Below the pieces are notes generated by a model that ran no database searches, was not told the origin of the DNA, and saw only the letters and a program-made list of their open reading frames with translations. 64,000 bases of DNA from Heliocidaris erythrogramma. Its lineage: Eukaryota; Echinodermata; Echinoidea; Camarodonta; Echinometridae. Positions 1 to 19,300 of this stretch are shown piece by piece. The position numbers and the translations under genes were made by a program. Where the stretch lies: positions 29,019,822 to 29,083,821 of the forward strand of contig CM046853.1 in NCBI GenBank assembly GCA_025617745.1, read 5' to 3'. Position 1 is the stretch's first letter; each line of letters begins with the position of its first letter.

Positions 1-6089
<6,089 letters not shown>

Positions 6090-6770
6090 TGTTAAACTCT
6101 AAATCAAGGAAGACTGAATACAATAACATAAAAGAGCTTTAATCATAATTGCAGATTTTATGTCTTCTAGTTTTAAAAAACCTACATGTATTTGAAAATT
6201 CAAATTAAATAATTTCTTTTTTTTATTGATTCTGTCACTTTCTGATAGGATGTAATAACGTTTACCATTTTGTCGTCTAACATTAGTCTGAAATCTGCCA
6301 TGTTGTCAGATTTCACAATTTTGAATTAGTCCAAAAATGAGCTAGCTTCTACAAAATGTTAGATTTTCAGATAAGAATTACTCAGCTCAGCTCTGACACT
6401 TGGGTTCAGCATGCTCAGCTCAGAGTATCATAGACTACAAGCAAGTACTTAACTAAGAGACTAAAAATAAAATCAAAATAAATTAACAATAACAGGGATG
6501 CCAAGATTTATTTTGAACAAATTCATAACAGGGATGCCAAGGGATGACTAGCAATGTGTGAGATTTTCCACGCATCAGCGCCAGATAGGGGAGGAACTGT
6601 GCGCTTGCAGCACAGTATGTATAATATACATTGTATATGGAGCTGTGACTAGTGTGAGGTCAGGCGTGAGTAAGACAATTTTGGGCGTGAGTAAATAAGA
6701 GCCATGTGACCGTCACGCCTAAAATTGTGTGAGACTTAGTAGGTCTGCAATTACAACATTAGGGCATTAT
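6090..6770. other. PRMT3 upstream region
   Basis: Sequence upstream of the PRMT3 start. It probably holds the 5' UTR and promoter but I see no TATA box or other defined motif. A short duplicated phrase, AACAGGGATGCCAAG, occurs near 6493 and 6529. The region 6560-6720 is GC-richer than its surroundings. Confidence 0.4.
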
Positions 6771-7395
6771 CAGTAGACGCGCACAGCTGATATCGGAGAC
6801 TCTCACCCATTTGGGAGACTGTCTCCCATATTGGAGACTTAGCTTACAAATGGATAAAAGAAACAACATACATGTAGCAAGGCAATTTATCCCAGCCAAA
6901 TTTTTGCCTCATCTAGGTCAGAAACCCATTTGTTTTGTGTGTGGGTCATAACAAAAACTGTTATGAATGATCTCCAAAACATTACTGGACTTGATCGTTT
7001 TAAATCAGGCCTCAAAACTTACCTATTTCAGCAAGTGTGTGACAAGTAACTTTTTTATGGAGCAAGCCCCTTTGAATGTTTTTTTAAACAGATATATGGG
7101 GCTATACAAGTGCTGTGCATCATCATCATCATCATCATGAAAACAAGAGTAGATGGTGAATCTTTGAAATAGACGGTCAAAAAGGCATGAAAGGGTAATT
7201 TCTCACGAGGAATCTGCTTATCATACTTTCATTTTGCGCTGAGGTAATCCCTTTGCAGCAAATGTAAACAAAGCAAATCGATCTCCCAAATCAGAGACCA
7301 AAATTGAGACCAAAATTATTTACAGAAGTCTCTGATATCAGAGACAATCTCCCAAATGGAAGAGAGTCCCTGATATCGGTCGTGCGCCTCTACTG
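6771..7395. mobile_element. Inverted-end element with ATTAT target duplication
   Basis: A 625-bp element between the PRMT3 and MTPAP starts. The left end CAGTAGACGCGCACAGC and right end GTCGTGCGCCTCTACTG are inverted copies, followed inward by GATATCGGAGACTCTC-type arms and a matched TTTGGGAGA. ATTAT directly repeats on both flanks (6766-6770 and 7396-7400). It has no coding sequence. A related end occurs near 15083. Confidence 0.65.
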
Positions 7396-8779
7396 ATTAT
7401 CGTGAAATCTGTCACTAGTCCATTCACTGCCGTTTATTTTGTCAGTGCTGGTGACTACATACTACTGCCTGGTGACAGCATTCCACTCGCATGACTCGCA
7501 TAGAATTTGTGCACAACGCGAGCGCACATGCGGGAATTGATGTCTAATGCAGGAAGTAGGGTGACAGATTTCACGATTTATTACTTAGGCCAACAAGGCA
7601 ACATTTGTAATAAAACCACATCATCAGCAACAAAGAAAACAAATCATGACATCACCATTCATCATCAGTTTAACTTTGTCTTTGACTTTGGCTTTGCATG
7701 TTTTATTTTTTAAATCAATATTTAACTCATTTAAATTTAAAAATTTAAGTTAATCATGTATAAACATTAACTCATATTATCATAACTGATTAAGTTAGAT
7801 CTCTAACAAAGTCTAACTCTAGTCTAAGTCAATACTCATTACTCATTTACTGTTATGTTAGTCATCATGCCATGTTAGTCATGTTAGTCTAACTTTAACG
7901 TTAGACATGTTCATGTTAGACGAATCAAAATGGGCAGTAAAAGCCAGTAGTGAATAGAAAATATAATTTCACGAACTTGACGTTCACAATTCATAGATCC
8001 TCGTTCTGTCCTCGCTCTCCAATGCACACAGACCGTCAAGTAGATGCAAGCCAAGGCTTTCCCAAGCCACTACTCCACTAGCACTGGCTAGGCATGCAGG
8101 CAACAGTCACAGCAACAACGTACAAAATACACGTGTTCGCGGTGCCATTGCTCCAAAGAGCTTATATTTCAAAGAAGGCTTAGTTAATCAGCTAACCAAG
8201 CAGTGCCGTCGATGTACCGGCGCGGGTACCCCTTTTTTGTAGACAGATGGCAGCATATGGTGGCGATAGGAACCATGCCGTGTCACTAACGTTTTGAATT
8301 TACTGTAAATCACATTTTACAATGAAATGAAATTTTACAATGAAATCGTTATCGAATTCGTCGTTTTAATGTCTCACCTATTAAAAGCCGAAGGTAAAAA
8401 AAAAAAATCAAAAAAAAAAAAAATCAAATTGCCGCCCCCTTTCCCAAGTTTTGTCTGAAGAAACATAATTGATAAGTGTTTCATGTGGGGTTTTTTTTTG
8501 TTTACTTTCTTTGCTCGCTTGTGAGATGTTTTCTTCTTTCATTGTAAATTAGCACCGAAAATATGGACAACCCTCCATTAAAAAAAAAACAAATCTTGAC
8601 TGTGCCTATATGATCCGCCCCATCCACCCTGACTCGGGCCCTGACTTTGGTGGTCACGGTCGGGCTTATCAATGAAGAAAAATAGTTCTTAAAATGGTTT
8701 TACTAACTGCTGATGTATCCACCCTTGTTCTTTTTAAAAATAAGACTTGAAAAAGTTGAAATAAGATATGAAATAACGG
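7396..8779. other. Intergenic stretch between PRMT3 and MTPAP
   Basis: No gene is supported. It contains an AT-rich patch with repeated GTTAGTC/GACTAAC words (7720-7925) and two poly-A tracts near 8397 and 8580. A GC-richer segment (8030-8280) could include regulatory DNA but nothing there is diagnostic. Confidence 0.45.
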
Positions 8780-9966
8780 CATGGATTCACGCAAACAAAC
8801 TGTTTAGGAAACTAACTACATGCTATTTAGTAATTCAATCGTAACACTGCCAGGTGACATCTCTTTCGATAGTGTATTGATAGACAGAGTAGTTTCAACC
8901 AAGTTTCTAGGGCTTTATATTGATGAGAATTTAAATTGGAAAACTCATAATTTATGCAAGTCGTTGTCAAAGAATACGGGTGTGCTCAATAGGCTTAAAT
9001 TGTACCTCCCAACATGTATTTTGAAGATTCTTATTCAACCCTTATTTTACCTTATGTTATTTATGGTATCCCTGCATGGGGAAACTCTCTCAAGACACAA
9101 TTAAATAAATTATATTTGGTTCAAAAGAGAGCTATAAGAACTGTTTGCAATACTGACTTTCGAGCCCATACGTCCCCTCTTTTTTATGAACATAGTATTT
9201 TGAAGCTAGAAGATGTTTATCTTCTCCAATAGTATCATTTTCATACAGGAATTTTGCCCCTGACATTAACCAAACTGTTTCACCGGAACAACCAAATTCA
9301 TTCAACAAGAAATGCTACTGCTCTTCATACCCCCCATGCAAGGACAATGTTTGCACAGAAAACACTGATCTGTACAGGACCAAAGTTATGGAATTCTTTG
9401 AACTCTACTGTAACCAGTTCTGTCAGTATTTCTGTCTTAAACGAAAAATGAAAGTTTATATCTTTTGAATAAATACCTTTATGACAATTAGCGATAGTTG
9501 ATGCTAGTAATGTATTATGCAATTATGAAATTATGAAATTAAGAAAGAACATTTTGTAGATAAAGTATTTCATGCTCCCCTCGATCTCTCTATCTTCGCC
9601 TCCAACCTTTAACCTATCCATTTTTTGTGTTGAATAGTTTATTTTCTATAACCTTACAATTTGTTTAATAGTTAGCACAGTCTTAGACAGTCAGATTAGC
9701 TGGAATGAAGTTGTGTTTACCATTCATTGTTTACAAACATTGTTATATTTTGTTTTAATATTGAGGGACCTAATTTACAAGCCCAGCTCAGGTCTCCTCG
9801 TCTTCCTCATTATTAAATAGTTCGTTTAACTTTATTTGATATTATTACTTTAGTTTGTTTAACTTTGTTTGATATGTTTGCTTTTGTAATTGGTATGTTA
9901 CGAATATATGTTGATTTTGTAAAGCAAAGGAAGATCAATAAATTCATTCATTCATTCATTCATTCA
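8780..9966 (+). mobile_element. CR1/L2-like LINE, 3' fragment with ATTC tail
   Basis: Three frame-shifted segments reconstruct the C-terminal end of a non-LTR reverse transcriptase: ANKL...; FLGLYIDENLNWKTH; STLILPYVIYGIPAWGNS, which runs into LQKRAIR-like and FRAHTSPLFYEHSILKLEDVYLLQ-type sequence; and TMFAQKTL...GPKLWNSLNS. Two frame changes plus a stop make it dead. The 3' end is an (ATTC)n run at about 9946-9966, the tandem tail typical of CR1/L2 clades. Its tail ends about 180 bp before the MTPAP start codon. Confidence 0.8.
9946..9966. repeat. (ATTC)n LINE tail
   Basis: Perfect ATTC tandem run marking the 3' terminus of the LINE fragment that precedes it. The same tetramer, on the other strand, terminates the LINE fragment at 53727. 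Confidence 0.85.
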
Positions 9967-10147
9967 AATGTCAACAAAATTAGACATACGGTACATCTAG
10001 GCCTCTGAACTTTTCGGACATGCAATGGTCGCAAGCTTCAAGCCTTTTCTCGACGTACTACGGAAGTACTTTGGAATTGAATCTCTTAAAAAGTTCAGCC
10101 CTCTGGCCTATCTACGGTATCTGCAAAAACTAAATATTATTTTCAAG
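9967..10147 (+). promoter_or_regulatory. Presumed MTPAP 5' UTR/promoter interval
   Basis: Only 181 bp separate the LINE tail from the MTPAP start codon. Transcription must start here or further upstream, inside or before the LINE fragment. No TATA box is visible. An in-frame upstream ATG sits at 10025. Confidence 0.35.
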
Positions 10148-10334
10148 ATGGCAGCGCCCATGGTGAGCAGTGTGGTGAGACCTGCGAGATCATTTTTTGC
10201 TAAAGTTTTGTGTTATCCACGTTTATTCAGACCAAATGGTGTTTCCACTACGAGAAACCTATGTTTGTCAGCGAAGAGAGTTACTTCGGATAAATCCAAA
10301 AGCAGCGTCTTGTCGATGGATGCAACTACAAATG
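10148..10334 (+). CDS. MTPAP: MTPAP coding exon 1 (presequence)
   Basis: It encodes residues 1-62 plus one base: MAAPMVSSVVRPARSFFAKV and onward to SMDATTN. It is rich in Arg/Lys/Ser and nearly free of acidic residues over the first 45. The donor GTAAAA at 10335 is the one I choose because it leaves phase 1, exactly what exon 2 needs. The frame stays open to 10597 without family similarity. Confidence 0.78.
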
Positions 10335-13300
10335 GTAAAAATGATCACACGCAAATTAATTGGTGGTTGCACTACCGCAATCAGTCCTATCGGAGCCCCG
10401 GCACGCCGGCCGCGCCGCTGGCTGGCCGACAGCTCGGCTTGAGCATGTTGAGAGGTCGAGCTGCGGTAGTATACGCGCATCACCATAGGCGGAGATGTGT
10501 CGAGGACAACTACCCCCTGGACAATTATCCCCCAGGACAGGGCCAGCATGGCCAGGGCAGGGGTACCCTGGATTACCTTGTACCTTGTACCTTGTAGATG
10601 TAGCCCCTGAAGTCCTCCTCTAGGAAGGGTAACTCAGGGCCGACGAGAGTGGTTTAGTTTATTCCATTTTACTAGTTTGGTGCTTAAAAGTGTTCATTTT
10701 GCTTTTAAAACTATCCATGGATTTGGATTCTACGAGTTCTTGTGGAAGGGTGTTCCAAAGGGGTATGGTCTCCGGGAAAAACGAGTTTGCCATTTGTGTT
10801 GTGGAAATGAATTTTGATTTAACATCGTACTGCTGGTCATGGGTCCTTCGCAGTCTGGATATTTTTCTGGCGGTGTACTTGTCTAGATCCAGTTGGAGCT
10901 CTCCATGTACTATCTTATAGAAACTGATCAGTCGTAGGTTTTTTCTTCTTTCTTCGAGGGTACTCCAGCCTAGGGTTGTCATCATGTTGGTTACACTGGC
11001 TTCGCTTGTGTACACTCCGGTAACAAATCTGACAGCCCGTCTTTGTACCATTTCCAGAATCTGTGTGTTCTTAAATGTACCAGGTTGCCATGCCATGGAG
11101 GCATATTCCAAATGAGGTCTGACTAACGTATGATACAGGCGTTCCTTAACTGTTTTGGAACAGTTGTTGAAATTTCGTCTAATGAAGTTTAACGCCCTCG
11201 TTCCCTTAGCAGTTGCGTGTTTGGTCTGTTTATCCCACTTGAGGTTATTTTCTATGTGTATTCCTAGGTATTGATGACTCTTGACTTCTTGGAGCTGTTC
11301 ACCCAGAAGAGTGTAGTTGGTAAGGCGTGGGTCTCTCTTTCTGGAGATCCTCATCACTGAGCATTTAGATACATTAAACTGCATGCCCCATGTATCTGTC
11401 CAGGTAACTAAGTTGTCCAGGTCGTTTTGAAGTAAGTTCTCGTCCATGGTGCTGGATATTGGTCGATAAAGTATGCAGTCATCTGCGAAAAGCCTTGCTG
11501 TACTGCATACTGCATCCGTGAGGTCGTTAATAAATAAGATGAAAAGGTGGGGCCCTAAAACTGTGCCTTGCGGTATTCCACTCAGGACCGGAAGCCAACT
11601 GGATGTTTTTCCATTAACTAATGTCCTTTGTTTCCGGCATGTCAGAAATGATTTTATCCACTCAAAGTTTTTGTTGCGAATACCATACATGTGGAGTTTC
11701 TGTAATAGTTTTTGATGAGGTACTACGTCAAATGCTTTCCTGAAGTCGAGGGTGACGATGTCACATGTCTGTTTGTTGTTATGGTTTGTGACGAGATCAT
11801 GGATTGTAGCTGTTAGTTGCGTATCACAGGATCTACCTTGTCTGAAGGCATGCTGGTAATCAGTCAAGACTGAATTTGTGGCAAGATATTTCATTAATTG
11901 GCTGTCTATGATGTGTTCCATTAGTTTACAGCATACACAGGTTAAAGATATAGGGCGGTAGTTAGATGGTTCAGTTTTTTCTCCCTTTTTGTAGATAGCA
12001 GCAATGTTTGCCTTACGCCAGTCGTCGGGTAGCAATCCTTGGTTATATGATTGACTGAAGATAAAATGTAGAACTGGAGCTATTTGTTCAGCTGTAGTCT
12101 TTAGGATACGGTTTGGTAAGTTATCTGGACCTGCAGCTTTAGAGACATCTAATTTTTTCAACAATTTTACAATGCCATCAACTGAGATATTAATTTCCGG
12201 CATTTCAGGGTATGTACTAGGTGGTAGATTAGGCACCTGGTCATCATTCTTAGTGAAGACACTTTGGAATTGGTTGGCCAGGGCATCTGCTTTCCCTTGG
12301 TCATCAGTGACTGTTTGGCCTTCGATCTTGAGACTATGGATTCCTACATTATCTTTCCGCCGGGTTTTAATGTATTTCCAGAACTGTTTGTTGCCCGCTT
12401 CCGAAAGGTCAGATATGAATGCTCTTTGTGCTTTTCTGAGTTCCTTGTTAACCTTTCGTTTAATCTGTTTGTACTTGTCCCATTTGGCTTGTCCTCCATG
12501 ATTCTTTGCCTTCGAGTAGCTTCTCTCCTTCTTGCGACAGAGTCTCTGCAGCTTGGATGTTAACCAGGGAGCCCGAGGTTTACCGGATACGTTTTTTGAT
12601 GGTACATGTTGTTCCATCAAGTCATGTATTTTGTCTCTGAAATTGCACCAGTTTTCTTCGACTGTGTTTTTACCTGGGTTGGAGTTTAAGAAGTGTTTAC
12701 AATATTCCTGAGCGTCCCCTTTGAGCTTGTCTTCGTCCATCTTATTCCACTGATGAATTTTCCTTGGTGGTCTAGTTGGTAGGGGTGCTTTAATATTGAT
12801 TTCTACCATAACTACACAGTGATCCGAGAATCCTGGGTGAGGGGTAGTGTACTTTACTAAGGATGGGTGTGTGGTAAAGCATAAGTCCAGTATATTTTCG
12901 GTGCCGTTTGCATTCCTGCGAGTTGGGAAGTTAACTAATTGCTCAAGGCTGTTCTCATCAGCAATATCCAGTATTTCTTGTTGTAGTGAGTTGGTTACTT
13001 CGGTTGAGGACCAAGACATGTTCGGAATATTAAAATCTCCTCCCAGAATGATGTATGGCGATTTGGATTCTTTTTGAATTTTATTCAGACTTTTACGAAA
13101 ATTAATCAAATCGTTGTTATCATTTGGTGGTCTGTAGTAGGATCCAAGGTAAACATTGCTACCAGCTTGTACAAGTAGTTGGCACCATACTAATTCACTA
13201 TCTTTCTCAGTGAGATCTGGTCTCTCTATCAGCGGGATTGTTTTATCTACGGCAATAAAAACTCCACCCCCTTTGGTGGTTTTGCGGTCGTTGCGTGTGA

Positions 13301-16300
13301 CTTGCAAATTAGCTGGGAATATTTCTGCTGATGAAACAGCTCCGTCTAACCAAGATTCACTTCCTAGGATAATATCGGGATCAGTTACTGTGCAGAATGC
13401 ATTAAATTCTGCCAGGATTAGCTTCGTGAGTGTAAAAAAAAGAAAGAAATTGGCTATAGGCCTAGGCCTATGCCTTTTAGTTTTACATCACGAAGCCAGG
13501 CGTTTTCCCCCAGCAATCTAAATCAGTAAATGCGCACAGGTTAGCAGCCAGCAGGACATGAAAATGCCCTGAAATAATTAACACTTTTGTGATAACTCCC
13601 GCGACCGACAGGCCCTTCCCCACAGCGTTTCCTCCTAGGGAAACGTTTTGTATTATATTAGTCGTTAGTAGGCCTAGGCCTATGTCTTTTTGATCGTACA
13701 TATTTTTACAAAAAAATCCAAAAAAAGATCATAAGAAATTTCCGAGATCTCACCAGTGTTTGTGTATCCATTCCTCCTCTTGTCATGCAGATGTGAAATG
13801 GCGGCTGCGTGCGACGGCACGCGCTGTCGGAGACGTATAGTTTCAATTATGGTTGTAAACCCCAGGGGGGGCCACTCAGATATATGGGTGTACACATGCG
13901 TGTCCATGGGTTTTCAAAATACCGGTACCCCCTAAACAGGTTTTATACTTGGATGAAAAAAGACCCCTAAACGAGGATATTTGCGCGGTTTTTCATCATC
14001 CAACCCCCCTAAACAGGTTTGACTTAGTGGAAGCTAGCGCGCGCTAATTATAAGCAACAACACATTTTTTTTTGCATTCAGTGCATGCACTGCCGCGCCA
14101 CTCCCTGAACTGAAATCGGGCTGTAAATCCCCGTGAAAATCCCTGAAAATATCAGAAAAATGTCCCATTTACATATTGGTGCCAAAGTGAAAAATATACC
14201 CCCTAAATGCGTTCGGCCAGATAAGTCAAAATCACCCTTTTTGGTTGAAAATCAGCGTTTTTGGACCCCTTAACGCGCGTTACGCGTTCCACCTGAAAAA
14301 AATACCCCTTTTTACGGCGTTTTCTTGGACGCGCATGTGTACACCCATATATCTGAGTGGCCCCCCCGGGGAGTAAAACGCCTGGCTTCGTGATGTAAAA
14401 GGCGTATAGCCAATTTTTTTACACTCACGAAGCTAATCCTGGCTAGGCAGGGGCAGATCCTGGATTTTGTATAAGCATCATAAGGGGGGGGGGGGGCACA
14501 CAAATGCAGGTTTGTCATGTTTGTCAACTTTTGGAAAAGGTAGACCCATATTTTTTTTGTCTTGTCAGCTGTCGAAAAGTCGGGGGGGGGGGGGAACAAA
14601 TTTGTTTTCTTCACTATACCTCCAAAATTCGCTCAGTGGGGGGGGGGGGGGCGGTTATGGGGGTCAAGTTTCCCTTCATAATTCTCTGACAAGCAAAAAA
14701 AAAAGGGGGGGCACAATGCATATTTTTTAGCCAAAAGGGGGGGCAGGCCGCAAATGCCCCTCCCCCCCCCCCCCCGATTCGCCACTGCCCCAGGACATTA
14801 CCCCCCGAACAACTACCAGATTCTGGGGTGGTTTGTGGGGGCGGGGGGGCGGGGTGGGAGATGGGGGTATTGGGGTGATCGTCATATTTTTTGGGGTAAT
14901 TGTCCTCGGGGTAGGTAGTTGTCCTAGAATCGTGTTATGCAATTCTGTACATCGGGGACAAAACAAATGTGTCGTCCCCCCGATGAATATAATTTCCTGC
15001 ATATTATTTTCACCCATGATCACTCATCATCAGTGCAGTGAAAGTTTGACATGTTTGAGCAAAATCCAAAATAGCAGTAGAGGCGCATAGCCGATTCGGG
15101 AGACTCGAGACTCTCCCACTAGTAGTAGTAGGAGACTAGACAAAAAATTCTGTCTCTCGTTTGTTAGCCTCTTACTTTGATAGGGTCGGCTCTTCAGTTA
15201 CGAGACAAAAGCGGGCCTATCGATCTGCTGTCGTGTAGTTGGAAAAATTGCTATAATTTTATTTTTTTCATGCATATGATTGATGTGATAAAACTGATTA
15301 GGCCTAGGCACTCATACCAAAAATACTACATATTTTCTATCGCATGTACTAAAAGTATTGGGGGGGAATAAGATCTCACTCCTACCTTCTGGATTTTTTT
15401 AAAGTACTGAGAAAATGGGAGGGGACCTCCCAGCTCCAAAAATATGTCACAGAGTTGCCAATTGAATTATTAATAACTTTAAAAAGTTTAAAATCACCTA
15501 TTTGCTCCTCTTTGAGGAAATGAAATGATATTAATTCATACAGAACTTTGCTTTCATAAATTACTAGCCTCAGTTATGGATTTATTAAGGATGATGGCTA
15601 AAGTGAAAATAAGATTTAATTGATCATGCCATCTCTGCCATTCATACTCTCTTATTATTTTCCAGACACTTCTAATAATCTGTCCAGTGCATTCAAAGAT
15701 ACAATGCAAATGAGATCATCACAGGCTTCTCGGAGTCTCTTGGTGAGGCTGTCCAATAATACCACAGTCGAAAGCCTCCTGCAGTACTGCAATAGTCAGG
15801 GGAAGGTAGAACATTACTTCACCTATTTCCAAAAGGTAAGAGGTCCTGTGTTTCTTTGCTGTTCTTATGAATTTACGGAGTATCTTTATGACAGCTCAAT
15901 TTAACCTCACATCTTAACACCACTCTATAAGGGTAGGTAAAGAGACTTACAATGGTATGAAGTAATTTGAGAAAAAAACTAATGAAGGTGATAGGAAACG
16001 TTTTCACTGAAAAGCACTTCCTACTGGTTTTCCACATGAGAGAACATACTTTTAAGCATTAATTAGTATTAATGTTACTCCTGTCTCCGAGCCTTAGCAT
16101 TGAAAGAGAATCAAATACATACTCTTCATATTATTGTTTGAAATACTGGTACTATACAATGTATGAAATTTCAACTTTATTTGCTTCAAAGATCGTATTA
16201 TTCACATAATGTGGGCCCAGATAAAGAGATATCAAATATCTACATAGTACATACCATGTTTGGAATATTGGAACGTAGAGTCGGAAGGTATGACTTCATG

Positions 16301-19300
16301 GGTCATTGAGCCACTGTCAAAACATCTAGTAAATTCAAAAATATTTTTAATGTAGGTGAGACTCAGAGTACAAAAATACTGAGCATAAAAAATCTCTTCT
16401 TTCTTGCAGGCCCATTATGTGGTTGTAGAATTCAGCAAAGCAGAAACAATTAAGCAGATCACCTCTAAAGCCCATTCAACAGAGAGCAAGACAAGCAAAC
16501 AGCAAGACAAAGCCCAGGTTGAATCTCGCTTTCTCAGCTTCTCAAGACCTTCAAAGCAGAAGGAGACTCTTGCTCCGAAACGCAAACCCGATGTCGTCAT
16601 CTTGAATAAAGATCTGAGCAACATGGAGCTCCTACGATCACTGGCCAATGCTCAAAATGTAAAAATTACTGTTTTATTTTACTGAAGTGCATGTGTCTAC
16701 TTAATCTCCTTTTATTCTGTATATTCCTTTTTTTGTTCTGTATTACTCTCACATAACATTTCCCTCTCCCTCTTTCTCGTTCGCGCGCTCTCTCTCTCTC
16801 TCACACACACACTCTCTGCCCTCTCACTTGCTCCCTCTCCCTTTCTCTCTCCCTCCCTCCCTCTCTATCACACACATGCTAGCTGGCTCTCTCTCTCTCT
16901 AGCAATGTCACCCTTTTACTCCTCAGTTTTCTAACTTACTTTGTGACTCATCATTACTTATTTTATGAATTGTGAGGCCACATTTCAGTTGTTCATTTTA
17001 TAGCTGTTGTTATCTGTTTGTTTTCTCTCACTTCTACCAGGTGGATGCACAGCTTGAGCTGCTGTTGCAGGAGCAGGAACTGAGAGAGTCCGAGATCAGG
17101 CTACGTTTCCTAGCCTGCTCCCTGATGGAAGAAGCCTTCCAGTGTATCCTCCCTGATGCTACCCTTCATCCCTTCGGCTCGTCCATCAATAGCTTTGGGA
17201 GGCGAAGTTGTGACGTGGATATGTACCTGGATAGAGGCACAGCACACGGTGTCATTCCACTCAAACAGGTGAGAGATTTTTTGGTAATAAAACAATTTTC
17301 CTTGTGTTTAGAGGTTCAAAATGTCAACTATGTCACTTGTGTTATAGAATTGTTCAGAAACATATTAGTATAGAGTTAGACTTGATGTTTACTGTACAAT
17401 GTTGATTCACAGGCTCAAATATGCAATATAATGATTTGATTGAAGAAAATGCATTTGCTCATTGCTCCTTTTAACAACATTAACTCTTTCAGTGCCGATG
17501 ACACGTATACGTGACATATCTCGTCATTTTCATTCACCAATTGCTCGACCACAGAAAAGGTATATGGTGGTCAATGTATATCAAACTTTTTGGCATAAAT
17601 CAAGCATTCTAAATATATGATTATAATTATATGCTTCCATAGAAATTTTCAGAAAAAATTGCAGATTTAAAAAAAGATATTACCTTATTTCAACATTAAA
17701 CAATAGTAAACAAATGAGAAACCAAAAAGTAATTGACAAAAAAAACTCTAATGTAATATTCAATAATTCTCATGCACAAAGCTGGGTAAATTAATAATGT
17801 TTCATAAGAAATGGTAATAAATTTCCCACAAGTTATGTACACAATATTTTGCGAAATAATAGATAGTTAATGAAGTGGAGACATTTGAAAAGTAAGCATT
17901 GATCACATTTTGGTAAAATTTTGAAGAGACCTAAATCCCGTGGCACAGTAAGAGTTAAGAGAAAATCTTGATTGTATAGACTGCATATTTGCTATTTGTA
18001 TATTAAAACAACCAAATTGTCTGGACACATCAATAATGTCAACCACAAAGAATATGCAATTTTACTACTGTTTTACCCCCCTGATAGATGAATACAAATA
18101 TTTTCCCTACTGCTCACCCAAGTGACAAACAGGTTTACCAGTAGCTGATGCAGTGCTGTTGCAAATCTTTTCTCTCAAAATAATCCATTTTCAAAGTAGT
18201 TCTTGCTTCAGAATCCTGTTCTAAATGTGTAGATCTCTTTATCTTTGTTTTGCTTTTAATAGGGAAGAAATAAATACAAGCTTGGCTATGACAGGCAGTC
18301 TGCTAATAGTGAGCGTGTGGCCACCCAGTCAACTCTCTTCACTTTAGCAGAATTTCTAGAAAGGCATGTCCCTCAATGCAGTTCTGTCAACAGGATACTC
18401 AATGCTAGGTGCCCATTGGTCAAATTCAAGCACCAAGCAACCGGGCTTTCTTGTGATCTTACTGGTGACAACAGGTATTTTGCGCATCAAAACTTTTAAA
18501 ATATATTCATATTGAATTTGTTGTTCATATGAAATGCATTTTTCAGGAGCTTTTGGTTTCAAAATAGAAAGGAGTTTCTGTGACTTGTCAGAGATTTTTA
18601 TAATTTTGGTTGTGTTGACAGGTTTGATATTTCATATTTTGTTTTGCACTACAATTAGTATCAAATCCAATATTCCCAAATATATGACATCTGCAGCTTC
18701 CATCAGAGAGCTTTTGTATATCCAGCACCATTTACAATCACAGAATTTCCATTATTGTAACTAGGGAGGTGAGTGTGGGGGGAGAGGGTGCTTCCTCTGC
18801 CTGTTTCAGACTTTTTATGCCTCCGCCCACCAAAGGTGGTGCCGGAGGCATTATGTTTTCGGGTTGTCCGTCCGTCCGTCCCGCTTTCTCCTTCTCGTGG
18901 TAACTCATGAGGTATGAACTTCAAATGTGGTGCTAGTATGTATCACTATAGGAAGACAATCTGATTAGATTTTGGGGTACGTAGGTCAAAGGTCAAAGGT
19001 CACAGGTCAATTTCTGAAATTGCAGGTGTTAGCCTCGTTCTCGCGATAACTCAAGAACTATTTGAGGTATGAACTTTAAACTTGGTGCTAGTATGTATCA
19101 CCATAGAATGACGATCTGATTAGATTTTGGGATAGGTAGGTCAAAGGTCAAAAGTCATAGAGGTCAATTCTGTAATTGCAGGTTTTAGCCTTGTTCTCGC
19201 GATAACTCAAGAACCATTTGAGGTATGAACTTTAAACTTGGTGCTAGTATGTATCACCATAGAATGACGATCTGATTAGATTTTGGGATAGGTAGGTCAA

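Noticed and set aside
10335..10597. Extension of MTPAP exon 1 through the open frame to 10597
   Set aside because: There is no family similarity, the composition changes to GC-rich, and the end runs into the LINE tail. The donor at 10335 gives the phase needed by exon 2.
13156..13521. Plus-strand frame of 121 codons
   Set aside because: It is a shadow of the LINE endonuclease frame on the other strand.
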